Shown: piece by piece, positions 17,216-25,354 of the stretch
How the letters are laid out: the number at the start of each line of letters is the position of its first letter
How positions within the stretch are numbered: position 1 is the stretch's first letter
NCBI RefSeq assembly: GCF_019968765.1
Contig: NZ_CP074150.1
Span: forward strand, 1 to 64,000
DNA: 64,000 bases
Origin: Enterobacter sp. JBIWA008
GTDB taxonomy: Bacteria > Pseudomonadota > Gammaproteobacteria > Enterobacterales > Enterobacteriaceae
Direction: 5' to 3'
Made by a program: the position numbers and the translations under genes
The notes under the pieces: generated by a model
Database searches by the model: none
Told to the model about the DNA's origin: nothing
What the model saw: only the letters and a program-made list of their open reading frames with translations

Positions 17216-17725
17216 TCAGAACTGCCAGACAGCAGCATCTACAGACAATGGATAAGTCCCCACCGCTATAGTTTGGTTGTTTATGGTATTTATCGTTCCC
17301 CTTAAGGTTGATTGTCCCTGAGGACAAACAGCCCAGCCCGAATCAACAGTTGTATTACTCCAGTTACATTTTTCACTTAAGTATAAGAAAATAGTCAAAG
17401 AGATAGTGTTGTTACTGTTAGTGGTACTTGTTGCTACACCTGTTCCAACATTACCATTTGTTTTCATAATCGTCGGGTTTAGTCGAAACGCGACAGTACC
17501 AGCAGTCGCCGAAGCATCCCAGTCAGCCACTTTAGTTCCAGACTGATAAGTTGAAGCCAAAAGAGTGGTGACGGGCGTGAGGCTCAGGGTGACCTGCCCT
17601 GTGGTATTCACCACAATATTTTCCTGAGCAGTGGCAACAGTACTGGCCTCAGCAGCGATAGCTGCCGAGAACGGAAGCATAATCACCGCCATGCCTGAGG
17701 CCAGATATTTCGTTAATTTGTTCAT
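17216..17725 (-). CDS. Pilin-like subunit, class B
   Basis: 169 residues with a signal peptide ending SAAIAA. Class B features: a beta-rich body, VAFRLNPTIM, a Cys pair in EKCNWS...WAVCPQG, and a C-terminal IAVGTYPLSVDAAVWQF. It is the fourth of four adjacent class B genes. It is more AT-rich and more divergent than the others. The role would be as a minor subunit assembled by the FGL chaperone and usher. Confidence 0.75.
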   Translation of the reverse strand: MNKLTKYLASGMAVIMLPFSAAIAAEASTVATAQENIVVNTTGQVTLSLTPVTTLLASTYQSGTKVADWDASATAGTVAFRLNPTIMKTNGNVGTGVATSTTNSNNTISLTIFLYLSEKCNWSNTTVDSGWAVCPQGQSTLRGTINTINNQTIAVGTYPLSVDAAVWQF

Positions 17726-17754
17726 AATTCGTACCTCTTATGCGTCGGTATATG

Positions 17755-18282
17755 TCAGAATGTCCAGGCTACAGCATCAATCGCCACCGGATAGGTTCCC
17801 CCGATAAGGGTCTGTAATTTACCGGTTGCTGTAACTATTGTCCCGGACACAGCCTCACTACCTTCAGGGCAAACCCGCCACTGCCCCGACAGCGGAGCGG
17901 CGTTACTTGTGATTGTTCCCTGGTTGATACACGAAGATATAAGTAAAATTTCTATTCGTTGCGTAGCATTTGCATTGTTTTTTATGTATCCACCTGAATA
18001 GCTTGGTGTTGGAAACATCTGCACAATGGTCGGGTTGAGTCTGTACGCAATTGTGCCGCCAGTAGTTTTGGCGCTCCAGACAGCCATTTGCTGATTGCCA
18101 GTATAGTTACCGGCCAGAATGTTACCGGCCGGAGTAATGCTCACGGAGGCTTCTGCCGTCCCGGCTACAATCAGATTACGGGTCACCGTCTGCTGCGTGC
18201 CCGTCAATATTCCCGCTGCCGTAGCCGACAGAGAGGCCGTCAGCAGGGTCATTATCATTAGTGACTGCTGTAATTTATTCAT
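17755..18282 (-). CDS. Pilin-like subunit, class B
   Basis: 175 residues; signal peptide (LMIMTLLTASLSATAA). The body carries IAYRLNPTIVQMFPTPSYSG, a Cys pair (SSCINQ...WRVCPEG) and the common C-terminus GGTYPVAIDAVAWTF. It is 29 bases from the next class B gene, consistent with one transcript. Confidence 0.78.
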   Translation of the reverse strand: MNKLQQSLMIMTLLTASLSATAAGILTGTQQTVTRNLIVAGTAEASVSITPAGNILAGNYTGNQQMAVWSAKTTGGTIAYRLNPTIVQMFPTPSYSGGYIKNNANATQRIEILLISSCINQGTITSNAAPLSGQWRVCPEGSEAVSGTIVTATGKLQTLIGGTYPVAIDAVAWTF

Positions 18283-18300
18283 AAAAACCTCATTATCTTC

Positions 18301-18795
18301 TCAAAATGCCCAGACAACACTGTCCACCGCCATCCGGTATGCACCACTTTGTATCACCTGTGAGCGGGTCAGCCCAACGGTACCACTGATACTGCTCACG
18401 CCCTGCGGACAGACCAGCCAGTTATCCGTGAGTGTGTATGCGGTACAGTCTGCCGCGCTCAGGGTAACCTCCACCTGCCGGGTGGCGTTACGGGTATTCT
18501 TTAGGAAGCCCGAATGCAGCACTGGCGTCGGATACTGCCCGACCAGATCCGGGTTAAGCCGCCAAGCCACTGTGCCCGCCGTCACCGACGCGCTCCAGCT
18601 ACCTATCACATACCCCATGCCGTAGCGGCCTGCCGGGAGCTCACTTACCGGCACCACGGACAGACTGGCCGTCCCGCTCGCATTTACGTTCAGATTACGG
18701 GTTGCCGTGACGCTGCTGCCCGTAAGGACTGCAGCCGTGCACGGTGCCGTCAGTACCGGCATCAGCAATGCCAGCAGAATTAATCCGGTTTTCAT
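18301..18795 (-). CDS. Pilin-like subunit, class B
   Basis: 164 residues; signal peptide (GLILLALLMPVLTAPCTA). Class B hallmarks are VAWRLNPDLVGQYPTPVLHS, DCTAY...NWLVCPQG and SGAYRMAVDSVVWAF. It shares the N-terminal TRNLNVNASGTASLSVVPVS pattern with its upstream neighbour. N-terminal donor-strand exchange is expected for FGL systems. Confidence 0.78.
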   Translation of the reverse strand: MKTGLILLALLMPVLTAPCTAAVLTGSSVTATRNLNVNASGTASLSVVPVSELPAGRYGMGYVIGSWSASVTAGTVAWRLNPDLVGQYPTPVLHSGFLKNTRNATRQVEVTLSAADCTAYTLTDNWLVCPQGVSSISGTVGLTRSQVIQSGAYRMAVDSVVWAF

Positions 18796-18820
18796 TACTT
18801 CACTCCCGACAGACTACCAT

Positions 18821-19339
18821 TCAGGGGGTCCATGCCACCGCATCCATTGCAATCGGATAGGTGCCACCCCGAAGATTCTGTGTCAGACCGCTTTTGGTCC
18901 TTATATACCCGCTCACGCTACTTTTGCCTGCAGGGCAAACCCTCCATGTCCCAGTCAGGGTCGTGCTGCCACAGTCATGATCCACGTAGATCTCTATCTG
19001 GGCTATCGGGGAAGGAGACATCTGGATATAACCGTCAAGATACGTGGGCGTTGTATACTGCTTCACGACTGTAGGGTTCAGGCGAAACGCAATGCTCCCC
19101 ACAGTGGCATTCGCCTGCCATGAGGCAAGAATCAGCCCGCCGGTTGCCAGACCTTCCAGAATGTTTGTCCGGGGCGTCAGGGTAATGGTCGCCTTACCTG
19201 TCGCCGCCAGCAGAATGACCCCGTTGTCACTCGCTGGTGCACTCTCTGTTGCTGCCTGCACGCCGGAAACCGTACACAGCCACAGCGAAACCATCATGAG
19301 GACCCTGTTTATCGCTGTCCCGCAGTTTCGTATTTTCAC
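18821..19339 (-). CDS. Pilin-like subunit, class B
   Basis: 172 residues; signal peptide (VLMMVSLWLCTVSGVQA). The body has IAFRLNPTVVKQYTTPTYLD, a Cys pair (DHDCGS...WRVCPAG) and the C-terminus GGTYPIAMDAVAWTP. It is the first class B gene after the putative major pilin, separated from it by a GC-rich hairpin. Confidence 0.78.
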   Translation of the reverse strand: MKIRNCGTAINRVLMMVSLWLCTVSGVQAATESAPASDNGVILLAATGKATITLTPRTNILEGLATGGLILASWQANATVGSIAFRLNPTVVKQYTTPTYLDGYIQMSPSPIAQIEIYVDHDCGSTTLTGTWRVCPAGKSSVSGYIRTKSGLTQNLRGGTYPIAMDAVAWTP

Positions 19340-19371
19340 TGGCCAGTCCTCCTCTGCAGAAAAGTCACATT

Positions 19372-19391
19372 CCCCTCCCTTACGGGAGGGG
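19372..19391 (-). terminator. Hairpin between major pilin and minor subunits
   Basis: A perfect CCCCTCCC/GGGAGGGG stem lies eight bases after the major pilin stop, followed on the minus strand by a weak TGACTTTTC tract. In fimbrial operons such hairpins stabilise the major-pilin message or attenuate read-through, so the major subunit is made in excess. Either role is inferred. Confidence 0.55.
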
Positions 19392-19399
19392 ACAGGACA

Positions 19400-19900
19400 T
19401 TATTCAGCCCAGACCGCTGCATCCAGCGATACCACATAGGTATCCGCCGCCACTGCCTGCTGCACAGGAGTGGTACGGATGGTGATATCCAGGGTGCTTG
19501 CGTTGCTGTTCGCTGCGTACCATTCCGGATAGGAAGGAGACACTGTCGCAGCCGCAGTGGAAACCACATTCAGCTTATTGGCAGCACTTGCTTTACCTGA
19601 AATGGTGCGCTGGGTATTGTCAGTACCGATAACCACGCTGGCAGCAGGCGTCCAGCGGTATGCAATCTGACCACCGGTAGCGGTTGCTGTTGCACGAGCC
19701 ACCAGGGTGCTGTTGTGCAGACCGGCCGTCAGGTTGGCTTCCGGGGTCACAATGATGGTGGCTGTACCGGTTTCACGGAACACCACATCACCGGTACCGG
19801 TCACAACGGATGATACCGGTGCTGCATGCGCCACACCCGCCGTACCTGCAACCAGCAGAGCAATGACAGACACGCGTTTAATGTTTTTAATAATTTCCAT
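19400..19900 (-). CDS. Putative major pilin, class A
   Basis: 166 residues with a signal peptide ending AGVAHA. The mature protein is Thr/Ala/Val-rich, Cys-free and beta-rich, with VVTGTGDVVFRETGTATIIV near the N-terminus and AADTYVVSLDAAVWAE at the C-terminus. It is the probable structural subunit because it is first in the pilin array, has a long 535-base leader and is followed by a hairpin. The family resembles non-fimbrial adhesin/polyadhesin subunits assembled by FGL chaperones, but I do not recognise a named pilus. Confidence 0.78.
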   Translation of the reverse strand: MEIIKNIKRVSVIALLVAGTAGVAHAAPVSSVVTGTGDVVFRETGTATIIVTPEANLTAGLHNSTLVARATATATGGQIAYRWTPAASVVIGTDNTQRTISGKASAANKLNVVSTAAATVSPSYPEWYAANSNASTLDITIRTTPVQQAVAADTYVVSLDAAVWAE

Positions 19901-20435
19901 TTTTATAACTCCAGTTAATTTTGTTGATATTACGTTGGTGGTTTGCCGTCCTGCTGGAATAATCCCGGCGTCATCAGGACCAACAAATTACTGCCCCTCC
20001 CGAAAACTAACGGGAGAAATATAACCGGCATATTGTTATGACAACTGCCTGCTACCGGCCCCCTTAATGACGAAGGGGAAATTCTTATTACTGCTGCCGG
20101 CATAACCCGGTCATATTTATAAAACTGTTTTCCCTGGTGCTCAGTTCCTTAGCGGAAAATGCACACCTGCAAATACACACCTGAAGCTCAGAGGGTTTTA
20201 CTTACACAATCCAAAATATTGACAGTTATATTCTGTCTTTCATTGCAAACTATTATTTAGGTTAGTGACAAGATAGTCGTTAGCATTAATCGCACCTGCC
20301 CTTCCCCTCCACTGAGGTGAAAAAGAGTGTCGTCAGACCTGGCGTCCGGCTGACGACAAGAGCCTTGCTATTCACGTCCCACTGTATTTTGTCTTCCCTG
20401 TGCTACTTGCCTTCCTCACAACACTGTATATCCCT
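19901..20435. promoter_or_regulatory. Leader region upstream of the major pilin
   Basis: 535 bases without a gene between the AfaD-like gene and the major pilin. The half near 20160-20290 is AT-rich and includes TTGACA at 20219-20224 on the plus strand. The minus-strand terminator at 20321-20357 lies at its upstream end. A separate pilin promoter and a long 5' untranslated region are likely; I could not fix the promoter. Confidence 0.4.
20321..20357 (-). terminator. Rho-independent terminator after the AfaD-like gene
   Basis: On the minus strand GTCGTCAG pairs perfectly with CTGACGAC around a 13-base loop and is followed by ACTCTTTTT. It lies about 80 bases after the AfaD-like stop and would separate the chaperone-usher transcript from the pilin transcript. 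Confidence 0.75.
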
Positions 20436-20927
20436 TCAGGGCAGCAGAACCACCGCACGTAGCTGCAGCGGCCAGCCGTCCACCGGCAAGTCCTGCGCCC
20501 CATCCAGCTCCACGCTAAAGGTGGCACTCTGTCGGTCAGTATGAAGCACAATTCCGCGCCCCTTCTCCACGTCCGGCTGCCAGTCCTTCCCGGTAAGCCT
20601 GACGTTCATTTTGTGCGTGCTGTCCCGACGCCCCGTCAGCGTCACCTGCTGAGGTGCGCCATTCACACCACCTTCACTCCAGACACGAAAACCTGTATGT
20701 GGACCGTTGTAGACAACAGCCCCGGTGGCCAGCAGGCGCCCGTCAGGCAAACGTCCTGCTGTTTGTCCTTCCCGCATCTGCACCATCAGTTGCGGTTCAT
20801 CCGCAAGACAGATTCGGCTCACCAGCAGGAGGACCAGTATCACCGCCAGGCCAGGCCAGCGTTTGCTGACAAAGGATTGCCCGTTACCCGGACCTGCGAC
20901 CTCATCGACATTCGTTACGCATTTCAT
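20436..20927 (-). CDS. AfaD/AggB-like minor adhesin/invasin subunit
   Basis: 163 residues. A transmembrane signal (GLAVILVLLLVSRICLADEP) precedes the domain with GRLPDGRLLATGAVVYNG, HTGFRVWSEG and RDSTHKMNVRLTGKDW. This order closely matches the AfaD family of tip proteins in Afa/Dr and AAF systems. The start overlaps the usher stop by 26 bases. AfaD proteins normally have a Cys pair that I do not see here. The expected role is the tip subunit or a secreted invasin; host target unknown. Confidence 0.7.
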   Translation of the reverse strand: MKCVTNVDEVAGPGNGQSFVSKRWPGLAVILVLLLVSRICLADEPQLMVQMREGQTAGRLPDGRLLATGAVVYNGPHTGFRVWSEGGVNGAPQQVTLTGRRDSTHKMNVRLTGKDWQPDVEKGRGIVLHTDRQSATFSVELDGAQDLPVDGWPLQLRAVVLLP

Positions 20928-23406
20928 ATATTCCGGCCTCTCCTTTCTTCGCTGGCAGCGTATAGTTCACCCGACACTGATTACCTGACCAGCGCACCGT
21001 CATTTGCCCCTGTTCAGGCAGCCCTGTCAGATACACCTGACCATCTTCCCCCACCACGCCGGCACCAACACCCTGCCCTTCAAGGGTTGCCAACGCACCA
21101 TAAGGAACGACGGAGCCATCAGCACGGGTCAGACTCATCATTGCCCTGCCGCCGATACGGGTAGCAAACTTCGCCGGAATAACAGCCCCCTGTGTGGGCA
21201 CCACTTTGGTGTCCGTTTGCGTAATTTCCGCATCCGGCGGTAATTCTGCCGGGTTAAGGCTGATGCTGTTTTCCTGGTAAGGACTCAGGTAAGACAGCGT
21301 GGTGTATCCCCGCCAGTCCGTTCTGACTCCCGGCCACCCACCAACAGCCACTCCGGATGCTCCGGGCGCTTCAATCAGGGCTACTGTGTCACCCAGCGGC
21401 TGACCAAAGGTCACCCCATGTTCGTGCACAACTATACCGCCTGCCGCATCCACACCCATCTGCTTCGCATTGCGGCTTTGGCTATAGTTTGCCCCTGCCT
21501 GACCGTAAGCACCGTTCCACGCCAGGCGCAGTGTGCTGTTCGTGGTATCGTTATTTGCCGCCTCCGGGCGATAACGCTGACGAACATCCCAGTACATCCG
21601 GCGATCGAAGGCTCGCCCGCTTAACCCCACCTCGTGAGTATCTCCTCCCTCGGATGGCGTGGTGTAGCGATAAGATGCAGTGGTACCACTACCCAGCAGA
21701 CTGTCCAGCGGCACGCTGAACCAGAGGCTCGCCACGCGGTCCTTGCGCTGATTTCCGTCACTGTCGACGTTTTTGTTCTCCGTCCAGTTAAGGGATACTG
21801 TCGTATCCTTTATGTTGAACGAGTATCCTGCGTTCAGGGAGTCGTTATGCCCCGGACGGTTCCAGTACGTCTCCCGGGACCCGGTCAGGGTCAGGTAACC
21901 CCAGTCATTCAGTGCCTGGCTCACCGTCAGCGCAGTACGCGTCCGGCGACGGTCATTACTGCCCGTCCATGGCCTTTCAGGATTATCACGCCAAGTTTCC
22001 AGCACATCTGAAAGAGTGCTGTACCCAGTGGATGCATACTGGTAACTTGCCAGGGTAAACGTCGTGTTTGTGGACACTACCTGCTTACTGTAGCGTGCAC
22101 GCCAGGTGCGGCCATTTTCCGTCTCTTCTTCGCGACGCTGTCCACGTGTCTCGGTTGCATCCACCGAGAACGCCCCCCAGTCCCCAAACGCTATCCCAAG
22201 CCCCAGCGTGCCGGCCTGATAATGCTCAGATACCTGAGCCCCCGTATAGGCCGTAAGGTTCCACGGCAAGCCGTACATGGCAGTCGCCTGGTACACCATC
22301 GGGTTATTGACCGACTTGTCTGACGGTCTGTACAGCCCGACCATCACGCTGTACTGCAGATAACCTTCACGCAGTGCAATAGCCGGCGTCTGGTAGGGCA
22401 CGGTAAAGACCTGGTTACGGCCATCTGTTTCACGCACGATGACCTCAAGGTCACCGCCGGAGCCGGTCGGCGTCAGGTCACTCAGGGCAAACGGCCCTGG
22501 TGCTACCATACCGCTGTACAACAGGTAGCCGGCCTGACGCACCTCAATTCGTGCCTGAGTGCGGGCCACGCCCCGCACCACCGGGCCGTAAGAATACTGC
22601 CCCGCCGGCAGCATGCCTTCATCAGAGTTAAGCATCACCCCGCGAAACGGTACGCTGTCAAAAATCTCTGCCGGCGTGCTGCGCTCACCAAGAGTAATGC
22701 GGCTTTTAATACCGTTCAGTCCGCGCTCAGCATAGGTATATGCAGACTGCCAGCTTCCTTTACCATCCGACTTTTGCCAGGTACTGGCGTTTCTCAGTCG
22801 CCACGCGCCGGCGTTAATACCAGGCTGTAACTGCACAAAAGTTGTGTCTGTTTTTTCGTTCTGCCCGTCACCGGACAACTCCGAGCGGCTAGTGTTTGCC
22901 TGCCAGTTCAGCAGCAGGGCCGGCACCCCGTCATTCCACAGCGATTCAGCAGCAATCCCCTGAAGGCGGGGGCGTAGGGAAACCTGTGGAATCAGCAGAT
23001 TCAGCTCCTGACTATTAAAGTCATAGTCCGTGCGGGCTTGCGGAATAACAGAGATATCCGCGCAGGCTACCGCCTTCCCCTCACCTGACAGGGAGGGGAA
23101 TGATTCCGTTTTTACGCCATAGCGCGACAATTGCTCAGGAGTCAGGCAGGGCACCAGTACGGGCTTGCCTGACGCATCTTTCCCCTGGGTGAATACCACA
23201 TCCCGCGTATCCACTCGTTCACCGTTCAGCTTAATGTCCACCGGGTAGGTGCCCGGCAACTGCCCGCCTTTCTCAAAAAGCGAAACATCAGCATTTGCTG
23301 CCGCAGCCCCCTCCAGCAGCGAAGCATCAAAACTGTACTCACGCGCGACGGACTGCCCCGCCAGACACGCAAGACTTACAGCCAGCGCCGGACGTGAAAT
23401 CTTCAT
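20902..23406 (-). CDS. Outer-membrane usher (FGL-type chaperone-usher)
   Basis: 834 residues; signal peptide (LAVSLACLAGQSVA). The N-terminal chaperone-binding domain starts EYSFDASLLEGAAAANADVS. The FimD/PapC signature region GELRSTPAEIFDSVPFRG-like follows, then a large beta-barrel and C-terminal plug-binding domains ending with a Cys-containing tail (GNQCRVNYTLP...MRNECR). Length fits Caf1A/AfaC ushers. GGAGCAGGGA precedes the ATG. It forms the pore through which pilins are polymerised and is coupled to the AfaD-like gene. Confidence 0.93.
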   Translation of the reverse strand: MKISRPALAVSLACLAGQSVAREYSFDASLLEGAAAANADVSLFEKGGQLPGTYPVDIKLNGERVDTRDVVFTQGKDASGKPVLVPCLTPEQLSRYGVKTESFPSLSGEGKAVACADISVIPQARTDYDFNSQELNLLIPQVSLRPRLQGIAAESLWNDGVPALLLNWQANTSRSELSGDGQNEKTDTTFVQLQPGINAGAWRLRNASTWQKSDGKGSWQSAYTYAERGLNGIKSRITLGERSTPAEIFDSVPFRGVMLNSDEGMLPAGQYSYGPVVRGVARTQARIEVRQAGYLLYSGMVAPGPFALSDLTPTGSGGDLEVIVRETDGRNQVFTVPYQTPAIALREGYLQYSVMVGLYRPSDKSVNNPMVYQATAMYGLPWNLTAYTGAQVSEHYQAGTLGLGIAFGDWGAFSVDATETRGQRREEETENGRTWRARYSKQVVSTNTTFTLASYQYASTGYSTLSDVLETWRDNPERPWTGSNDRRRTRTALTVSQALNDWGYLTLTGSRETYWNRPGHNDSLNAGYSFNIKDTTVSLNWTENKNVDSDGNQRKDRVASLWFSVPLDSLLGSGTTASYRYTTPSEGGDTHEVGLSGRAFDRRMYWDVRQRYRPEAANNDTTNSTLRLAWNGAYGQAGANYSQSRNAKQMGVDAAGGIVVHEHGVTFGQPLGDTVALIEAPGASGVAVGGWPGVRTDWRGYTTLSYLSPYQENSISLNPAELPPDAEITQTDTKVVPTQGAVIPAKFATRIGGRAMMSLTRADGSVVPYGALATLEGQGVGAGVVGEDGQVYLTGLPEQGQMTVRWSGNQCRVNYTLPAKKGEAGIYEMRNECR

Positions 23407-23447
23407 TCCCTGCTCCTCAGGTTTACCTTCCGTTCACTGGCTGCTGA

Positions 23448-24212
23448 CTACTGCAGCGTCGCCTGAAAATCGCGGCTGTCACCGCCGTAATCAGTGATAA
23501 CCTTCCACTGCACCAGACCGGATGCTCCGGCAGGTAGCGAGAAATTTTTCTCCCCGCGCGGCGCGATGTAATCGAGATTCTCAACCTTGCGCCCACCTAC
23601 CTTCACATCCTTCAGGTTCATGTAGTAAGGTGTCGGGTTAATAACCTTCAAGTGTCCCCCATCCCGCTTCCATGTCAGCTTGTCTGCCGAATCTGATACA
23701 TCCCCCTTAATGGAAGACGGACGCAGGAACAGTTTGATGCAGCTGTTAATACGAAGCTGAACCTCAAGTGTCGCTTCTTTAGGTGCCTGAGTTTTACCGT
23801 CCTTATCCTGCCCCCACACGTCTTCCGGTTTAGGAGGCACGCCGGTAATGCATACCCAGGAAAGGCTTTCGCGATCCTGCGGGAAGCCCCCTCCGGTCCG
23901 CACAACGCGAACGCGGCTCTGCTGATTTCCGTCCAGTCGGAATAGTGGTGGCGTAACCATGTACGGCGCCTTGCTTTGCTTGTCTTCACCGTAAACCTGC
24001 GTCTGCACCAGGATTGGGTAATCCTGAGGGTTGATGACGGGCAGCGTGGCACCAGACGAATCTGGGTTGTAAACGATACGTGTGGCGCCGAGCTTTACGG
24101 AAAATGACTTCGTATTCGTATTAATTTTTTGCTCTTCAGCCAGAGAAGTACCGGAGAGCAGCATAAGCGTCACGGTCAGTCCGGTAAGGGTTGCGCGCCT
24201 GGAAGATTTCAC
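23448..24212 (-). CDS. Periplasmic FGL-subfamily pilus chaperone
   Basis: About 254 residues from a GTG at 24212 with a GAGAGG ribosome-binding site and signal peptide (LTGLTVTLMLLSGTSLA). An ATG at 24248 lacks a ribosome-binding site. The sequence has SFSVKLGATRIVYNPDSSGA, QVYGEDKQSKAPYMVTPPLF (G1 region), and the disulfide pair in WVCITGVPP and INSCIKLFLRP that, with the long F1-G1 loop, defines the FGL (Caf1M/AfaB) subfamily. It is first in the operon, directly downstream of the invertible segment. Confidence 0.93.
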   Translation of the reverse strand: MKSSRRATLTGLTVTLMLLSGTSLAEEQKINTNTKSFSVKLGATRIVYNPDSSGATLPVINPQDYPILVQTQVYGEDKQSKAPYMVTPPLFRLDGNQQSRVRVVRTGGGFPQDRESLSWVCITGVPPKPEDVWGQDKDGKTQAPKEATLEVQLRINSCIKLFLRPSSIKGDVSDSADKLTWKRDGGHLKVINPTPYYMNLKDVKVGGRKVENLDYIAPRGEKNFSLPAGASGLVQWKVITDYGGDSRDFQATLQ

Positions 24213-24264
24213 ATTCACCTCTCGTCTCTTAACATCGCTGAGTGTCATTACTGGTTACCAAACT

Positions 24265-24586
24265 TTACATTTAGGACCATTTTGACAACCTTGGTAAAAT
24301 GCTGGAATAATAAAAATAAAAAACAATATTTAGTAATTAACTCTAAATATTTGCATTTATTTAGTGGAATGTTCCAGTTGGTGAGGATTGAAGGATTCTG
24401 TAGCAAAGAGGAGATGTGATTTCGGAAGGTAATAATAACGAACTGTAAGAGTATTCCTATGAGGTGCAAATAATAAAATTTAGAATTATCAATAATATAA
24501 AGCGTTGTGTTTTATGTTTGTTGAAGTTTTATTGAGCAAAGATGACATGTTCACTATGATAGTTGTCAGTTTGGTCCTAAATGTAA
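24265..24586. promoter_or_regulatory. Predicted invertible promoter switch (fimS-like)
   Basis: 25-bp inverted repeats bound a 322-bp AT-rich segment: 24265-24289 (TTACATTTAGGACCATTTTG...) and 24562-24586 (its reverse complement with three mismatches; the first 15 bases are identical). The element lies exactly between a FimB-like recombinase gene and the chaperone gene, and its size is close to that of E. coli fimS. A promoter inside it points away from the fimbrial genes in the present orientation. Inversion would aim it at the chaperone. Confidence 0.82.
24532..24560 (+). promoter_or_regulatory. Sigma70 promoter inside the invertible segment
   Basis: TTGAGC (24532-24537), a 17-base spacer and TATGAT (24555-24560), ending one base before the right inverted repeat. 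It would fire rightwards, antisense to the recombinase gene, as sequenced. After inversion the same promoter would fire left through the other repeat into the chaperone-usher operon. Confidence 0.65.
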
Positions 24587-25158
24587 CCCTTACTGTTTGT
24601 TTTTTTTGCCCAAACATATCTGAATCGTGCAGGATTACTGGCCGTATAACGTACTGTGTGGCGGATGTTTTTGTGCCCAAGGTAATCCTGAATCAGCCTA
24701 GTATCAATTCCTCTGTCTGCTAGGGCAAACCCGCAGGCATGCCTGAGCATATGCGGATGCGACGGTACTTCCACCCGAGCTCTCTCGCCCAGCATCCTAA
24801 TTATCTGATAGATCCGCTGGCGGGTGAGGGGTTTTCCCTGTCGGGACAGGAACAGCCAGTCGCTGTCAGCACCTCGCATGGAGCGACGGACATCCAGCCA
24901 GAGCCGGATAGCCTCTTTTTCCTCCTCCAGAAGGGGATGAATGGTGCAGAATCCTTGTTTCAGACGGTTGATCCGCAAGCTTCCCTCTTTCAGGCTCAGG
25001 TCTGAAAGCTGCAGATTTCGCAACTCTGTGACTCGAAAACCGTGAATAAAACTCATGTAAAGGAGACAGTAATTACGTTCAGGGCTGCTGTTGTTTTTTG
25101 CCGCAGCAAGCATGTCTTCGACTTCGGCAGCAGTGAGATATTTTCGTTTAGGTGGCAT
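24577..25158 (-). CDS. FimB/FimE-type tyrosine recombinase beside the switch
   Basis: 193 residues from the ATG at 25158 (AGGAGA ribosome-binding site); an upstream frame to 25209 lacks support. Catalytic residues: Arg in HGFRVTEL, HMLRHACG, DYLGHKNIRHT and Tyr in TVRYTAS. It is a single-domain recombinase like FimB/FimE, expected to act on the inverted repeats. Its last codons (Tyr-Ile-stop) lie inside the right repeat and within the 15 bases shared by both repeats, so inversion would preserve the reading-frame end. Related to the recombinase at 7258-7830. Confidence 0.9.
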   Translation of the reverse strand: MPPKRKYLTAAEVEDMLAAAKNNSSPERNYCLLYMSFIHGFRVTELRNLQLSDLSLKEGSLRINRLKQGFCTIHPLLEEEKEAIRLWLDVRRSMRGADSDWLFLSRQGKPLTRQRIYQIIRMLGERARVEVPSHPHMLRHACGFALADRGIDTRLIQDYLGHKNIRHTVRYTASNPARFRYVWAKKTNSKGYI

Positions 25159-25354
25159 GAATCGTTCTCCTGTTAAATAGTGATGTCCCTTATCATAAGG
25201 ACTTCGCAAACGGAGTATTATGCAGGGAGGTGGAAAGGGATCAACCTGAAAGGCAAATCAATGATGAAATCATGATTTCAGAATGAATAAATATTCATAG
25301 ATAATTCCTATCTGACTGACTAAGAATTCGGGATGTCAGCCACTATAAAAACGT

